Shown: piece by piece, positions 19,271 to 28,434 of the stretch | How positions within the stretch are numbered: position 1 is the stretch's first letter | Layout: each line of letters begins with the position of its first letter | NCBI RefSeq assembly: GCF_003987255.1 | Contig: NZ_PIQC01000004.1 | Location: forward strand, 62,001-126,000 | DNA: 64,000 nt | Reading direction: 5' to 3' | DNA from: Idiomarina ramblicola | Lineage (GTDB): Bacteria > Pseudomonadota > Gammaproteobacteria > Enterobacterales > Alteromonadaceae | Position numbers and translations under genes: made by a program | The notes under the pieces: generated by a model | Database searches by the model: none | Told to the model about the DNA's origin: nothing | The model's input: the letters and a program-made list of their open reading frames with translations, nothing else

Positions 19271-20416
19271 ATGCCGCTAAAGGCGTTTTTCTTCGTTATG
19301 GTCGGGCTGCTTCTCACCAGCCCGACCTTAGCACAAGACTATAGTGAGGATGATAAAGCCTCGACCGAGGCCGAAATTCAAGCGGTTAATGACGAGTTAG
19401 CAGAACGCATTAAAGCCATAGAAGAGCGCAGCAGCGCACTGAATTCAACTGAACAGCAACTGCGGGATTTGGAAATTAGAACAGCAGAAATCGCTGGTTC
19501 ATTGCGCCAGACTCAAACCGAACTTAAGCAGATTAATCAAGAAATTACTGATTCAGAACAGCGCCGAAACGAACTTCAACAAAAACAAAAGCAACAAGTG
19601 GCTCTGTTGGAAGATCAGCTGGTTTCCGCTTATATGAACGGAAACCACGACTTCCTGAAAATGCTGTTAAATCAGCAAGACCCCGGGCAATTTGAAAGAA
19701 CACTAAGTTATTACCAATACCTCAATACCGCCAGAGTTGAGGAAATTGAAGTCATACAGCGCACACAAAAGGAAATTACTGCCTTAACGGAAGAGCTGAA
19801 ACAACAGCAAAGCCAGTTAGCGAGTCTTCAGGAACAACAGCAAAAACAGCGTGCTCAACTTGAACAACAGCAACACCGGCAAGAAGATAAATTAGCCGAG
19901 CTACAGCAGCAACAACGCAAAGACCGCTCCCGGGTTAATCAACTGGAGCAAAGCCGCGAGCAACTGGAGCAGGTATTACGTGCCATTGAAAATGCGTTAG
20001 CCCAGCAGAAAGATGTTCAACTGGTTGGTCTGCAAGCGGTAAAAAATCAATTAAACTGGCCAAGCGACGGTGACGTAAAGCGCTTATTCGGGCAACGCCG
20101 CGAGGGTCCGGTTGACTGGAAAGGTGTGTTAATAGAAGGCAATAATGGACAATCGGTCCGTTCTATTGCCAATGGCCGTGTGGTTTATGCTGACTGGCTA
20201 AGAGGTTTTGGTTTAGTCATTGTTATTGACCACGGCGAAAGCTATATGAGCTTATATGGGCACAATCAGACATTGACTAAAGCGGTTGGTGATAAAGTAC
20301 GTAAAGATGAAGAAATTGCACTAATGGGCCAGTCTGGTTCTCGTAATAGTGCCGCTCTGTACTTTGAAATACGCCACCAGGGGCGTCCGCAAAATCCTAG
20401 CAACTGGATACGCTAA
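19271..20416 (+). CDS. envC: Murein hydrolase activator EnvC
   Basis: Periplasmic division protein that activates the amidases AmiA and AmiB. A signal peptide (cleavage after LAQ, about residue 22) is followed by about 210 residues of Gln/Glu-rich coiled coil and a C-terminal LytM domain (about residues 270-381). The LytM metal site is degenerate: the usual HxH end is YFEIRHQG, so hydrolysis is unlikely, as expected for EnvC. It starts three bases after gpmI and overlaps the next gene by one base. FtsEX, which controls EnvC in E. coli, is encoded about 2 kb away. Confidence 0.93.
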   Translation: MPLKAFFFVMVGLLLTSPTLAQDYSEDDKASTEAEIQAVNDELAERIKAIEERSSALNSTEQQLRDLEIRTAEIAGSLRQTQTELKQINQEITDSEQRRNELQQKQKQQVALLEDQLVSAYMNGNHDFLKMLLNQQDPGQFERTLSYYQYLNTARVEEIEVIQRTQKEITALTEELKQQQSQLASLQEQQQKQRAQLEQQQHRQEDKLAELQQQQRKDRSRVNQLEQSREQLEQVLRAIENALAQQKDVQLVGLQAVKNQLNWPSDGDVKRLFGQRREGPVDWKGVLIEGNNGQSVRSIANGRVVYADWLRGFGLVIVIDHGESYMSLYGHNQTLTKAVGDKVRKDEEIALMGQSGSRNSAALYFEIRHQGRPQNPSNWIR

Positions 20417-21177
20417 TGTTAAGGTTTCTGACAACTCTGGGTTTGCTGGTTTTTCTGATGAGTCCTGGCCCGGCCTACGCAGATAAAGTCGCTATTGTCA
20501 TAGACGATATTGGCAATAATAGAAGTGATTTAAACGCGACCCTTTTACCGGGTAATATCAGTTTCGCGGTTCTTCCTTACACGCCTTATGCTCGTGCTTT
20601 TGCCCTAAGAGCTCATCACCAGAAAAAGCAAGTGCTTCTGCATATGCCGATGGAAGCCATTGAGAATGATCGACCTGGACCAGGAGTCGTCACTGCCGAT
20701 ATGAGCAGCGCTCAAATTAAACTGCAATTGGTCAACGCACTGGACTCCATTCCTTATGTTGCCGGAGTCAATAATCATATGGGCAGTAAGCTAACTCAAC
20801 TGCCCATGCCAATGCAGGCCGTAATGGAAACTCTGGCAGCTCGCAAACTCTTCTTTATTGATAGCCGAACGTCAGAATTTAGCGTCGCAGAACAAATTGC
20901 CGGAAAACTCGGTGTGAAAGTCTCACGTCGCCATGTTTTTCTTGATAATGAAGTGGATGAGCACTATTTGAAACAGCAATTTGAGCAACTGCTTCGTCTG
21001 GCAAAACGCCATGGCCAAGCCATCGGTATTGGCCATCCCTACCCAGAAACATTAAGCTTTCTGCAGCAACAATTACCCGAGTTAGAGAAGCAAGGAATTG
21101 AACTGGTGTTTGTATCCGAGTTAACGAAAGTCACTAACCAGAATGGGTATCTTTTTCCAGTGACGTCAGCAAAATAA
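20416..21177 (+). CDS. Divergent polysaccharide deacetylase family protein (YibQ-like)
   Basis: A 253-residue exported protein with a signal peptide ending near AYA and a deacetylase-like barrel. Residues that usually bind metal are partly present: VIDDIGNN near residue 30, the LLHMPME strand and the NNHMGSK loop. The family (formerly DUF610) is called divergent because the catalytic set differs from NodB enzymes. Its start overlaps the envC stop (TAATG), a conserved pairing that suggests a cell-wall role. The last 44 bases overlap the convergent cysteine-cluster gene. Confidence 0.88.
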   Translation: MLRFLTTLGLLVFLMSPGPAYADKVAIVIDDIGNNRSDLNATLLPGNISFAVLPYTPYARAFALRAHHQKKQVLLHMPMEAIENDRPGPGVVTADMSSAQIKLQLVNALDSIPYVAGVNNHMGSKLTQLPMPMQAVMETLAARKLFFIDSRTSEFSVAEQIAGKLGVKVSRRHVFLDNEVDEHYLKQQFEQLLRLAKRHGQAIGIGHPYPETLSFLQQQLPELEKQGIELVFVSELTKVTNQNGYLFPVTSAK

Positions 21178-21391
21178 TTGCTTCACCCCGGCTTTCGCCG
21201 CAAACGTCTTTATCCGCTGAAAACTCACCGCACACTTTTGGCCGCTCTGGTTTACCAAACAAGCGGCACAAATTGTCATCATCAAGCTGGACACAACGCA
21301 CACCCGCCGGCTTGCCGTTGGGCATGCCGGGGATAGGAGAACTAATGGAAGGAGCTATGCAGCAAGCACCGCAACCAATGCGGCACTTCAT
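21134..21391 (-). CDS. YkgJ family cysteine-cluster protein
   Basis: An 85-residue protein with seven cysteines, including CRIGCGACC at the N terminus, then VRCVQL, NLC and VCGEF, and DVCGESRG near the end. The spacing suggests binding of zinc or an Fe-S cluster, as proposed for this family; no function is established. Its ATG follows the rpoH stop with no gap, and there is no obvious independent ribosome-binding site, so translation probably depends on rpoH. The 3' end overlaps the convergent yibQ-like gene by 44 bases. Confidence 0.82.
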   Translation of the reverse strand: MKCRIGCGACCIAPSISSPIPGMPNGKPAGVRCVQLDDDNLCRLFGKPERPKVCGEFSADKDVCGESRGEAIILLTSLEKDTHSG

Positions 21392-22252
21392 TTAGCTCAT
21401 TGCGAGACGAAGCTTTTTCATTGCGTTCTGTTCTAATTGACGAACACGCTCTGCCGACACTTCGTATTTTGCTGCTAAGTCATGCAGCGTGGTTTTATCT
21501 TCGGACAACCAACGAGCCTGAACGATATCCTGACTGCGCTCGTCCAGATGATCCATTGCACTGAACAGTTTTTTCTGAGTATGGTTCTCGTAGTCTTCAG
21601 CTTCAATTTCCGATGCAAGGTCTGAACGCTTATCCTCCAGATACATAGCGGGAGAATACGCACTGCCTTCTTTTGAATCATCATCGTCAGAACTCAATTC
21701 AAACGCCTGATCATGAGCACTCATACGGGATTCCATTTCCAGCACTTCTTTGGTGCTGACACCCAGCTCATCGGCGACAGTTTCAACTTCTTTCTGGCTA
21801 AACCAACCTAAACGCTTTTTCATTTTACGCAGGTTAAAGAACAACTTGCGTTGGGCTTTCGTAGTCGCCACTTTAACAACGCGCCAGTTACGCAGCACGT
21901 ATTCATGAATTTCTGCTTTAATCCAGTGAACAGCAAATGACACCAGTCGAACACCAACGGATGGATCAAATCGTTTGACGGCCTTCATCAGGCCAATGTT
22001 GCCTTCCTGAATTAAATCGGCTTGCGGTAAACCATAGCCTGAATAACTACGGGCTACATGCACCACAAAGCGGAGATGCGACATGATCAGTTCTTTTGCT
22101 GCATCCAGGTCGCTGTTCTCATAAAGTCTTGTTGCCAACGCCTTCTCTTTTTCGGCGGTGAGCATAGGAATACGGTTGACTGACTGAATATACCCGTCCA
22201 GTCCTCCCCCTTGGGGAACCGATAATGCCATGGTGTTTAATTCAGTGCTCAT
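21392..22252 (-). CDS. rpoH: RNA polymerase sigma-32 factor
   Basis: Heat-shock sigma factor of 286 residues. Region 2 is intact ([20 protein letters not shown]), and the diagnostic RpoH box is present as [16 protein letters not shown], which separates it from RpoD and RpoS. Region 4.2 ends the protein ([18 protein letters not shown]). It lies downstream of ftsX on the same strand, as in E. coli, but has its own promoters in the 144-base gap. The cysteine-cluster gene directly follows and is probably co-transcribed. Confidence 0.96.
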   Translation of the reverse strand: MSTELNTMALSVPQGGGLDGYIQSVNRIPMLTAEKEKALATRLYENSDLDAAKELIMSHLRFVVHVARSYSGYGLPQADLIQEGNIGLMKAVKRFDPSVGVRLVSFAVHWIKAEIHEYVLRNWRVVKVATTKAQRKLFFNLRKMKKRLGWFSQKEVETVADELGVSTKEVLEMESRMSAHDQAFELSSDDDDSKEGSAYSPAMYLEDKRSDLASEIEAEDYENHTQKKLFSAMDHLDERSQDIVQARWLSEDKTTLHDLAAKYEVSAERVRQLEQNAMKKLRLAMS

Positions 22253-22305
22253 TTAACAACCTCTACTTAAAATACCGACTTAACTACTGCCTTTCAGTCA
22301 GCTTC

Positions 22306-22333
22306 TAAGACCCATTTTGAGTCTAAAAGTTCC
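22306..22333 (-). promoter_or_regulatory. Candidate sigma-E promoter of rpoH
   Basis: On the minus strand: -35 GGAACTT, spacer of 16, -10 TCTTA preceded by G. GGAACTT is the exact sigma-E -35 consensus, and the -10 is one base from TCTGA. Transcription would start about 50 bases before the rpoH ATG. E. coli rpoH also has a sigma-E promoter (P3), so the biology fits. Confidence 0.72.
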
Positions 22334-22361
22334 ATTGTGATCGTTTCAGATCAGGTGATTT

Positions 22362-22389
22362 AGTATAACTAAGCCTATGGCTTTCGCAA
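22362..22389 (-). promoter_or_regulatory. Sigma-70 promoter of rpoH
   Basis: On the minus strand: -35 TTGCGA, spacer of 16, -10 TATACT. It lies between the ftsX stop and the sigma-E promoter, allowing rpoH transcription independent of ftsYEX. Confidence 0.65.
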
Positions 22390-22396
22390 CCCCATT

Positions 22397-23386
22397 TTAT
22401 TCAGGCTCAATGCTCTGTATATGACGTCTTACAGCCAAATAAGAACCCGCTAGACCTAATCCAACAGCGATTGCCCATATAATCAATAGCTCGCCTAACG
22501 TCAGACCATTTAATTTAAATGGTGTTTCGTAAAGTTCGGTTAAATCTACTACGGCACTCTCGACCCACCAGATCAATAACGCGGTTGCCAACCAGGCAAC
22601 CAAACCACCAATAATTCCGTACCAGACGCCAGTGTATAAAAAGGGCCGCTGAATAAAGGCGTTAGTCGCGCCAACCAGTTTCATCACCATAATTTCGTCC
22701 CGCTTAGACAGAATATTCAGTCGAATGGTGTTACCAACAATAAGAACAACCGACAGGCACAGCACCACAGCTAACGCCCCGAGAATATCTTCAATTAAAT
22801 TAAGAATACCCTGCAGTCTGTTTAGCCATTCCAGATCCATTTTCGCATAAGCCACTTCGCGCTGTTTTTCCAGTCGGTTAAGCAGCTCTTCCGCCCGTTG
22901 CGGCGAACGATACGACTCAGCCGGGATCACTACCAACACATCGGGTAGCGGATTCGAAGACAGATAATCCAGCGTTTCGCCAAAGCCTGATTGCTCTTTA
23001 AACTCTTTCAGTCCCTGCTCCTTCGGAATAAGACGCACCGACTCAACACCCTCAGACAGTTCCGTTTGCGTTTTTAGTGTGTCGATCTCAGATTGCTGTA
23101 GATCTTTTCTTAAAAACAGGGTGACTTCAGAGGCTTCCTGCCAGTTATCAGCAATCGTGCTGGTATTTTTAACTAAAACATACAGTGATGACGGTAAAGT
23201 CAGACTGAGCCCCAGTACCGCCATGGTCATAAAAGAAGCAAAAGGGTTACGCCACAATTCGCCTAAACTCGCAATGGCCTGCTGGGCATGATGCACAGGA
23301 ACCATAATGAGTCGACGCCACCAGGGTAAGCGCCCGCGATTACTGGCACCTTTTTCAATACTGCGGTTGCGGAACAATAAACTCAT
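22397..23386 (-). CDS. ftsX: Cell division protein FtsX
   Basis: Membrane subunit of the FtsEX complex, which links the divisome to cell-wall hydrolases through EnvC. The 329 residues contain a cytoplasmic N terminus, a first helix (about 52-72), a periplasmic domain (about 75-200) and three C-terminal helices, the standard FtsX topology. It overlaps ftsE by four bases (ATGA), giving coupled translation. EnvC is encoded in the same window. Confidence 0.95.
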   Translation of the reverse strand: MSLLFRNRSIEKGASNRGRLPWWRRLIMVPVHHAQQAIASLGELWRNPFASFMTMAVLGLSLTLPSSLYVLVKNTSTIADNWQEASEVTLFLRKDLQQSEIDTLKTQTELSEGVESVRLIPKEQGLKEFKEQSGFGETLDYLSSNPLPDVLVVIPAESYRSPQRAEELLNRLEKQREVAYAKMDLEWLNRLQGILNLIEDILGALAVVLCLSVVLIVGNTIRLNILSKRDEIMVMKLVGATNAFIQRPFLYTGVWYGIIGGLVAWLATALLIWWVESAVVDLTELYETPFKLNGLTLGELLIIWAIAVGLGLAGSYLAVRRHIQSIEPE

Positions 23387-24060
23387 AGTTCACTGTCCTC
23401 CAGACCATCGTTAATCATGCGCCCGTCTTTTAAGGTTAACGTCCGGTAGCGTAAACGCGCAATGAGGCCTAAATCGTGGGTGGCTATGAGGACGGCAACA
23501 CCCACTTTATTAAATTCTTCAAACAGCCGGATGATTTCCATCGACAACTTAGGGTCGAGGTTACCAGTAGGCTCATCGGCCAGTAGCAAAGGCGGTTTGG
23601 TAACAATAGCGCGGGCAATACCCACTCGTTGCTGTTCACCACCGGATAACATTTTCGGATAGTGTTTTACTTTGTCAGCTATACCCACTTTCTCCAGCGC
23701 AGCCACAACACGTTTGCGCGCTTCCTGAACGCTGTAACCTTCAATAATTAGCGGCAGCGCAACGTTATCGAATACCGTTTTATCCATGAGCAGGCGGTGA
23801 TCCTGAAAAATCATGCCAATATCGCGACGCACATAAGGCACTTGCGAGGGCTTAATCTTTCGCAAATCGTGCCCGTTAATCAGCACCCGGCCTGCGGTTG
23901 GTCTTTCCATTAAACTGATGAGTTTGAGCAAAGTACTTTTACCCGCGCCGGAATGACCGGTTAAAAAGGCCATCTCACCCGGCTGTACATGGAAATCCAC
24001 ATGGCTCAGTGCCTGATGGCCTCCACGGTAGGTTTTACTGACTTGCTCAAAGCGGATCAT
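23383..24060 (-). CDS. ftsE: Cell division ATP-binding protein FtsE
   Basis: ATPase subunit of FtsEX, 225 residues. Walker [10 protein letters not shown] (residues 35-43), signature [13 protein letters not shown], Walker [10 protein letters not shown] and the switch histidine in ATHD are all intact, so it should hydrolyse ATP. It begins two bases after ftsY and overlaps ftsX, forming the classic ftsYEX operon. Confidence 0.97.
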   Translation of the reverse strand: MIRFEQVSKTYRGGHQALSHVDFHVQPGEMAFLTGHSGAGKSTLLKLISLMERPTAGRVLINGHDLRKIKPSQVPYVRRDIGMIFQDHRLLMDKTVFDNVALPLIIEGYSVQEARKRVVAALEKVGIADKVKHYPKMLSGGEQQRVGIARAIVTKPPLLLADEPTGNLDPKLSMEIIRLFEEFNKVGVAVLIATHDLGLIARLRYRTLTLKDGRMINDGLEDSEL

Positions 24061-24062
24061 CT

Positions 24063-25388
24063 TTAACTCGCTGTTGTTTCTTCTGATTCGTCTACGTTAC
24101 GGTCAAATAGCGCCGCGATAAAGTCTTTTGCCACAAAAGGCCGTAAATCTTCTAAGCTTTCGCCCACACCAATATAGCGAATAGGAATGGCGAACTGGTC
24201 TGCGACCGCGAAAATCACCCCGCCTTTTGCAGTGCCGTCGAGCTTAGTCATCACAATACCCGAAACGCCCACAGCCTCGGTAAAGAGTTTTGCCTGACTA
24301 ATGGCGTTTTGCCCAGTGCCTGCGTCAAGCGTCAGCATCACTTCGTGCGGTGCTTCCGGATCCAGCTTTTTCATTACCCGAACCAGCTTTTTCAGCTCTT
24401 CCATTAAGTTGGCTTTATTCTGCAGGCGCCCGGCGGTGTCGGCAATAAGCACATCAACATCTCGTGCTTTAGCGGCCTGCAAGGCGTCGTAAAGAACCGA
24501 GGCACTGTCGGCACCGGTATGCTGAGCAACAACCGGAATGTCGTTACGCTCGCCCCACACCTGCAACTGTTCTACCGCCGCCGCACGGAAGGTATCACCA
24601 GCGGCCAGCATTACCGACTTACCTTCGGCTTTAAATTGCTTAGCCAGCTTACCAATAGTAGTGGTTTTACCCACACCGTTTACGCCGGTCATCAGAATCA
24701 CATAAGGCGAGTCAGATTCTGGTATTTCCAGACGTTTGTCGACCGGCTTTAAAATTTCAGCTAACTGCTCTTGTAATAACTCATATAAGGCCTCGGCGTC
24801 TTTTAACTGCTTGCGGTCGGCTTGCTTTGTCAGATTATCAATAATTTTGGTGGTGGTCGCGACGCCTAAATCAGCCATTAATAACTGAGTTTCGAGTTCT
24901 TCGAACAGGTCATCGTCAATTTTCTTACCACGGAATACGCCAATAAGACCTGAACCGATAGAACCAGAGGTTCTGCGTAAACCCTGAGTCAGGCGTGCCC
25001 AGAAACCTTTTTTCTCACCCTTCTCTTTCGGTGTGGCTCCGGTTGGTTCTGGTTTATGTTCTGGTTTGATTTCTGACTCTGGCTCTGGTTCAACTGCGGG
25101 CTCAGGTTCGGTAACCGACTCAGGCTGAGCTGCTTCTTTCGCTTCCGGAGCAGTTTTTGCCGCATGCGATTCAGCAGTAACTTGCGCACAGTCGTCAACT
25201 GCGCTGGGCAACTCTTCGCGTGTCTCGGTTCTTTCTGGTTCCGGCTCGCCCTGAGGCTTAGGTTCAGGATCAACTTCTGATTCAGGCTCTGGCTGCTCCT
25301 GTTCTTCTACTACCGCATCTTCTTTTTTCTCTTCGGCCTCGGGTGCCTTTTCATTACGCTTTTTCTTAAACAGCGAAAACATCGACAT
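24063..25388 (-). CDS. ftsY: Signal recognition particle receptor FtsY
   Basis: SRP receptor GTPase that docks ribosome-nascent chains at the membrane. The first 130 or so residues form an acidic, Glu/Pro-rich A domain with repeated EPEPE-type units and low complexity. The NG domain follows, with GVNGVGKTTT (G1), DTAGR (G3) and TKLDGTAKGG (G4). The 441 residues are normal for gammaproteobacterial FtsY with a long A domain. It is divergent from rsmD. Confidence 0.96.
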   Translation of the reverse strand: MSMFSLFKKKRNEKAPEAEEKKEDAVVEEQEQPEPESEVDPEPKPQGEPEPERTETREELPSAVDDCAQVTAESHAAKTAPEAKEAAQPESVTEPEPAVEPEPESEIKPEHKPEPTGATPKEKGEKKGFWARLTQGLRRTSGSIGSGLIGVFRGKKIDDDLFEELETQLLMADLGVATTTKIIDNLTKQADRKQLKDAEALYELLQEQLAEILKPVDKRLEIPESDSPYVILMTGVNGVGKTTTIGKLAKQFKAEGKSVMLAAGDTFRAAAVEQLQVWGERNDIPVVAQHTGADSASVLYDALQAAKARDVDVLIADTAGRLQNKANLMEELKKLVRVMKKLDPEAPHEVMLTLDAGTGQNAISQAKLFTEAVGVSGIVMTKLDGTAKGGVIFAVADQFAIPIRYIGVGESLEDLRPFVAKDFIAALFDRNVDESEETTAS

Positions 25389-25491
25389 ATTGGTTTCCTT
25401 GGAACTGACACGCAGGAATCGTTAAACTATAGGCTTTAGTTTACCATGCTGTTAACAAACTGACGACGGTCTGAATAAAGGAAGCCACAGA

Positions 25492-26073
25492 GTGAGACAA
25501 AAACGCCAGACAAGCGCCAGCGGCGACTATCGGATTATTGGCGGACAATGGCGCGGCAGGCGTTTACCCGTAGCCGACAGCCCGGGCCTACGTCCCACCA
25601 CGGACCGCGTACGCGAAACTCTGTTTAACTGGCTACAGTGGGACATTACCGACGCCAGGGTGCTGGACTTATTTGCAGGCAGTGGCAGCTTAGGTTTCGA
25701 GGCAGCGTCACGCGGCGCGGCGCAAGTTACCCTGATAGAAGCGGTAAAGTCTGTCAGCCAACAGTTACAGAAAAACATCGGCCTGTTAAAAGGCCAGAAC
25801 ATTAAAGTTGTTACTCATAACGCGCTCGACTGGCTGCAAACTCAGCATATTGAAGCTTATGACATCGTTTTTATTGACCCGCCGTTTCGCGAAGGGCTGG
25901 CTGATAAAGCATTAAAGCTGCTGGATGAAAATAACTGGCTCGCAGTCGACAATCAGGTGTATCTGGAAACAGAAAAGGAATGGTCGTTGAAATTACCCGC
26001 AAACTGGCGTGTGACCAAAGAGAAAACTCACGGACAAGTTTGCTTTCGCTTACTGACTAAGGACATAGCATGA
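25492..26073 (+). CDS. rsmD: 16S rRNA (guanine(966)-N(2))-methyltransferase RsmD
   Basis: Methylates G966 of 16S rRNA during 30S assembly. The start is a GTG preceded by AAAGGAAG. The 193 residues include the N-terminal GQWRGRRL and RPTTDRVRETLFNWL segments, the SAM-binding loop DLFAGSGSLGFEAASRGA and the catalytic DPPF motif. It is divergent from ftsY and overlaps the DUF1145 gene by four bases, the E. coli order. Confidence 0.95.
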   Translation: MRQKRQTSASGDYRIIGGQWRGRRLPVADSPGLRPTTDRVRETLFNWLQWDITDARVLDLFAGSGSLGFEAASRGAAQVTLIEAVKSVSQQLQKNIGLLKGQNIKVVTHNALDWLQTQHIEAYDIVFIDPPFREGLADKALKLLDENNWLAVDNQVYLETEKEWSLKLPANWRVTKEKTHGQVCFRLLTKDIA

Positions 26074-26372
26074 AAGTTATTATTATTGCGGGCAAAGTGG
26101 TTTTTGCCGTTATTTGGCTGGGTCTTTTCGCTCTGCTTGCAGGGGCAAACGGCGAACTCAGCACCCAGTCCATTGGTTTGCTGAGCTTGTTATTAGCCGT
26201 TATGGTTATTACTCACCTGCTGCTGCTTGGTATTTTTGTTGCCACCATGAAAGAGGTTTTCCCATGGCGCAAAGGCGACAGCTGGCAGATTCTGGCATTT
26301 GGTATTTTCGCCTGGCTATCTATTCTTCAGCGTCCAAAGCCAGACCAAGATTCGACACCCCCTCGTCCTTGA
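26070..26372 (+). CDS. DUF1145 family membrane protein
   Basis: A 100-residue protein with two or three hydrophobic segments (about residues 4-26, 36-58 and 73-88) and a short Pro/Asp-rich tail. The family (YhhL-like in E. coli) occurs next to rsmD in many gammaproteobacteria; its function is unknown. It is translationally coupled to rsmD (ATGA). The last 53 bases overlap the convergent DUF416 gene. Confidence 0.8.
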   Translation: MKVIIIAGKVVFAVIWLGLFALLAGANGELSTQSIGLLSLLLAVMVITHLLLLGIFVATMKEVFPWRKGDSWQILAFGIFAWLSILQRPKPDQDSTPPRP

Positions 26373-26928
26373 GCATCATTTTTAACTGGCTTACCAAAGC
26401 CTTGTTTACCGCAGGCTGTTGTTCAAGAAAATTGATCATGGCCTGCTGAATCGCAACCTCATATTCCATTAATTCATGGTTCTGAACGTGCTCTTTTAAC
26501 TGCTCGGTGCCCACTTCTTCGGCGTCATTGAGTTCTATAAACTTCGCCACGCTGGCTTGTGATATTTTTGCCACATCCAGAAAGTTCGAGGCGTTATCAT
26601 CCAGCAGACCCTGCAACAACGTACTCAACGCCGTACAGGCATCCATCGCCGGGTAGACACCCAGCATATCGTGCCCGTATTCACTGGGCGTCTGTTCGTC
26701 CACTTTTTCCTGCCAGCGAGCGAAATTCACTTTGGTTTTCTTCGGGTTCGCGACCCAGTCCCAGCAGGCATTTAACGTACCGTGCAAAGGTTTACTGTCG
26801 CCAAAGCCGGTTAACTGATGGAAGAAGTCGTAATTAGGAACCATGCGTTCGCACAAATATAACGCCATAACAATTTGCTGTTCACGCGGCAGTTCGCGTA
26901 TGCGCTGAAAGGTATCGAGTTGACTCAC
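26320..26928 (-). CDS. YjaG family (DUF416) protein
   Basis: A 202-residue, mostly helical acidic protein matching the YjaG/DUF416 pattern: RELPREQQIVMALYLCERM near the start, then FGDSKPLHGTLNACWDWV. The start is GTG with GGAG upstream. The function is unknown. Its 3' end covers the final 53 bases of the DUF1145 gene on the other strand. Confidence 0.85.
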   Translation of the reverse strand: MSQLDTFQRIRELPREQQIVMALYLCERMVPNYDFFHQLTGFGDSKPLHGTLNACWDWVANPKKTKVNFARWQEKVDEQTPSEYGHDMLGVYPAMDACTALSTLLQGLLDDNASNFLDVAKISQASVAKFIELNDAEEVGTEQLKEHVQNHELMEYEVAIQQAMINFLEQQPAVNKALVSQLKMMLKDEGVSNLGLALDAEE

Positions 26929-26990
26929 GTTCCGGCTCCAGACAGTGTATGCTTATCACTGTGTCGTTTTATTCGTTAAGGGCTCGTATT

Positions 26991-27950
26991 ATGCCGAAGT
27001 TATCGCTCCCCTGCCATGCCGATGTCGTACAAGCGCAGCAAAGAATTAATAGCTATACCGTTAAGACCCCTGTACTGACAAACCCTGCGTTAAATCAGCA
27101 ATTGGGCTGCGAATTATTTTTCAAGTGCGAGAATCTACAGCGAACCGGAGCCTTTAAGTTCCGTGGTGCCACTAACGCGTTACTTAAACTTAGCCCGGAG
27201 CAGCGCCAGCAAGGGGTTATCACCGTGTCTTCCGGCAATCATGGTGCGGCATTAGCTCATGCAGGTAAAGCTTTGGGTGTAAAAGTAAAAGTGGGGGTAC
27301 CCACTAATGCTCCCGCAATAAAACGGCAAAATATTGAAGCCGGCGGTGCGGAAATTACCGACATAGAACCTGGTATGGCAGCGCGTGAAGCCATTGTTGC
27401 CAAGTGGCAGAAAGAAGGCGAAAGTCACTTTATACCGCCTTATGATCATGCCAACATTATTGCCGGTCAGGGCACAGCAACACTTGAGTTACTGGAGCAA
27501 ACCGATGCACTGGATGCGGTAATAACGCCACTGGGCGGCGGAGGTCTGCTTTCAGGAGCCTGTCTTGCCTGCGACGGTACCGAAATACAAGTGTTCGGTG
27601 CGGAGCCGGAATTAGCAAATGATGCTTTCTTGTCGTTAAAAGCCGGAGAGCGGCAGTCGGCATTACCTGCGAAAAGCCTGTGCGATGGTTTACTGACTCA
27701 AATTGGTGAACTGCCTTTTGCCATTATTCAGCAACGCATTAGCGATATTTTGGTGATAAAGGATGAAGATACGCTAAGCGCCATGCAACTAATTTGGCAT
27801 CATCTGAAAATCATCGTTGAACCGTCGTCGGCTATCGCTTTAGCTGCGGTTATACAAAATAAGGCACTGTTTGAGGGTAAACGAGTAGGGTTAGTTCTGA
27901 GTGGTGGTAATGTTGCAGCACAGCCGGAAGATATCAAGCTGCGCCAATAG
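26991..27950 (+). CDS. PLP-dependent threonine/serine ammonia-lyase or racemase family protein
   Basis: Fold-type II PLP enzyme of 319 residues. The Schiff-base lysine is Lys56 in TGAFKFRGA; SSGNHGAALA and the Gly-rich phosphate loop GGGGLLSG are also visible. There is no C-terminal ACT regulatory domain, so it resembles serine racemase, catabolic threonine dehydratase or threo-3-hydroxyaspartate ammonia-lyase, not biosynthetic IlvA. I cannot separate these by eye. The internal ATG is chosen for its match to the family N terminus. Confidence 0.85.
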   Translation: MPKLSLPCHADVVQAQQRINSYTVKTPVLTNPALNQQLGCELFFKCENLQRTGAFKFRGATNALLKLSPEQRQQGVITVSSGNHGAALAHAGKALGVKVKVGVPTNAPAIKRQNIEAGGAEITDIEPGMAAREAIVAKWQKEGESHFIPPYDHANIIAGQGTATLELLEQTDALDAVITPLGGGGLLSGACLACDGTEIQVFGAEPELANDAFLSLKAGERQSALPAKSLCDGLLTQIGELPFAIIQQRISDILVIKDEDTLSAMQLIWHHLKIIVEPSSAIALAAVIQNKALFEGKRVGLVLSGGNVAAQPEDIKLRQ

Positions 27951-27969
27951 TTAAGCCGGTTTCAAAAGC

Positions 27970-28401
27970 TCAGGTCGCGAATATTTGACTGTCGTCATTA
28001 AAGGTTTTGAATTCTAACGCGTTACCGCAGTAATCATAGAAGAACATAGTGCCCTGCTCGCCTGGCTTACCTTTAAAGCGAATGTAGGGTTCTATCACAA
28101 ATTCAATATCCGCAGCTTTCACACGTTCTGCCAACGCTTCCCAGTCGTCACGTAATAACACCACACCAAAATGTGGAACGGGAACCGAATGACCATCAAC
28201 ACCGCTGTGGTTTTTTAAACCGGCAACATTAGGTGCTAAATGAGTTACAAACTGATGACCAAAGAAGTTCCAGTCTATCCATTCGTCACTGCTGCGTCCC
28301 TGTGACAGCCCAAGCACATCACCATAAAACGCACGGGCGTTATCGAGTGAGCTGACAGGAATAGCTAAATGAAAGGGTCGTACGTTTGTCGTGTCTGACA
28401 T
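27970..28401 (-). CDS. VOC family protein (glyoxalase/dioxygenase superfamily)
   Basis: A 143-residue single VOC module with two beta-alpha-beta-beta-beta units. It starts [22 protein letters not shown], with a likely metal His in that strand, and ends with [15 protein letters not shown], containing a typical C-terminal Glu ligand. Such proteins may be lyases, dioxygenases or resistance proteins; the substrate cannot be inferred. It is convergent with the PLP enzyme gene. Confidence 0.82.
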   Translation of the reverse strand: MSDTTNVRPFHLAIPVSSLDNARAFYGDVLGLSQGRSSDEWIDWNFFGHQFVTHLAPNVAGLKNHSGVDGHSVPVPHFGVVLLRDDWEALAERVKAADIEFVIEPYIRFKGKPGEQGTMFFYDYCGNALEFKTFNDDSQIFAT

Positions 28402-28434
28402 ACTGCTAAATTGCCTTCATTCTTAATGACTAAA

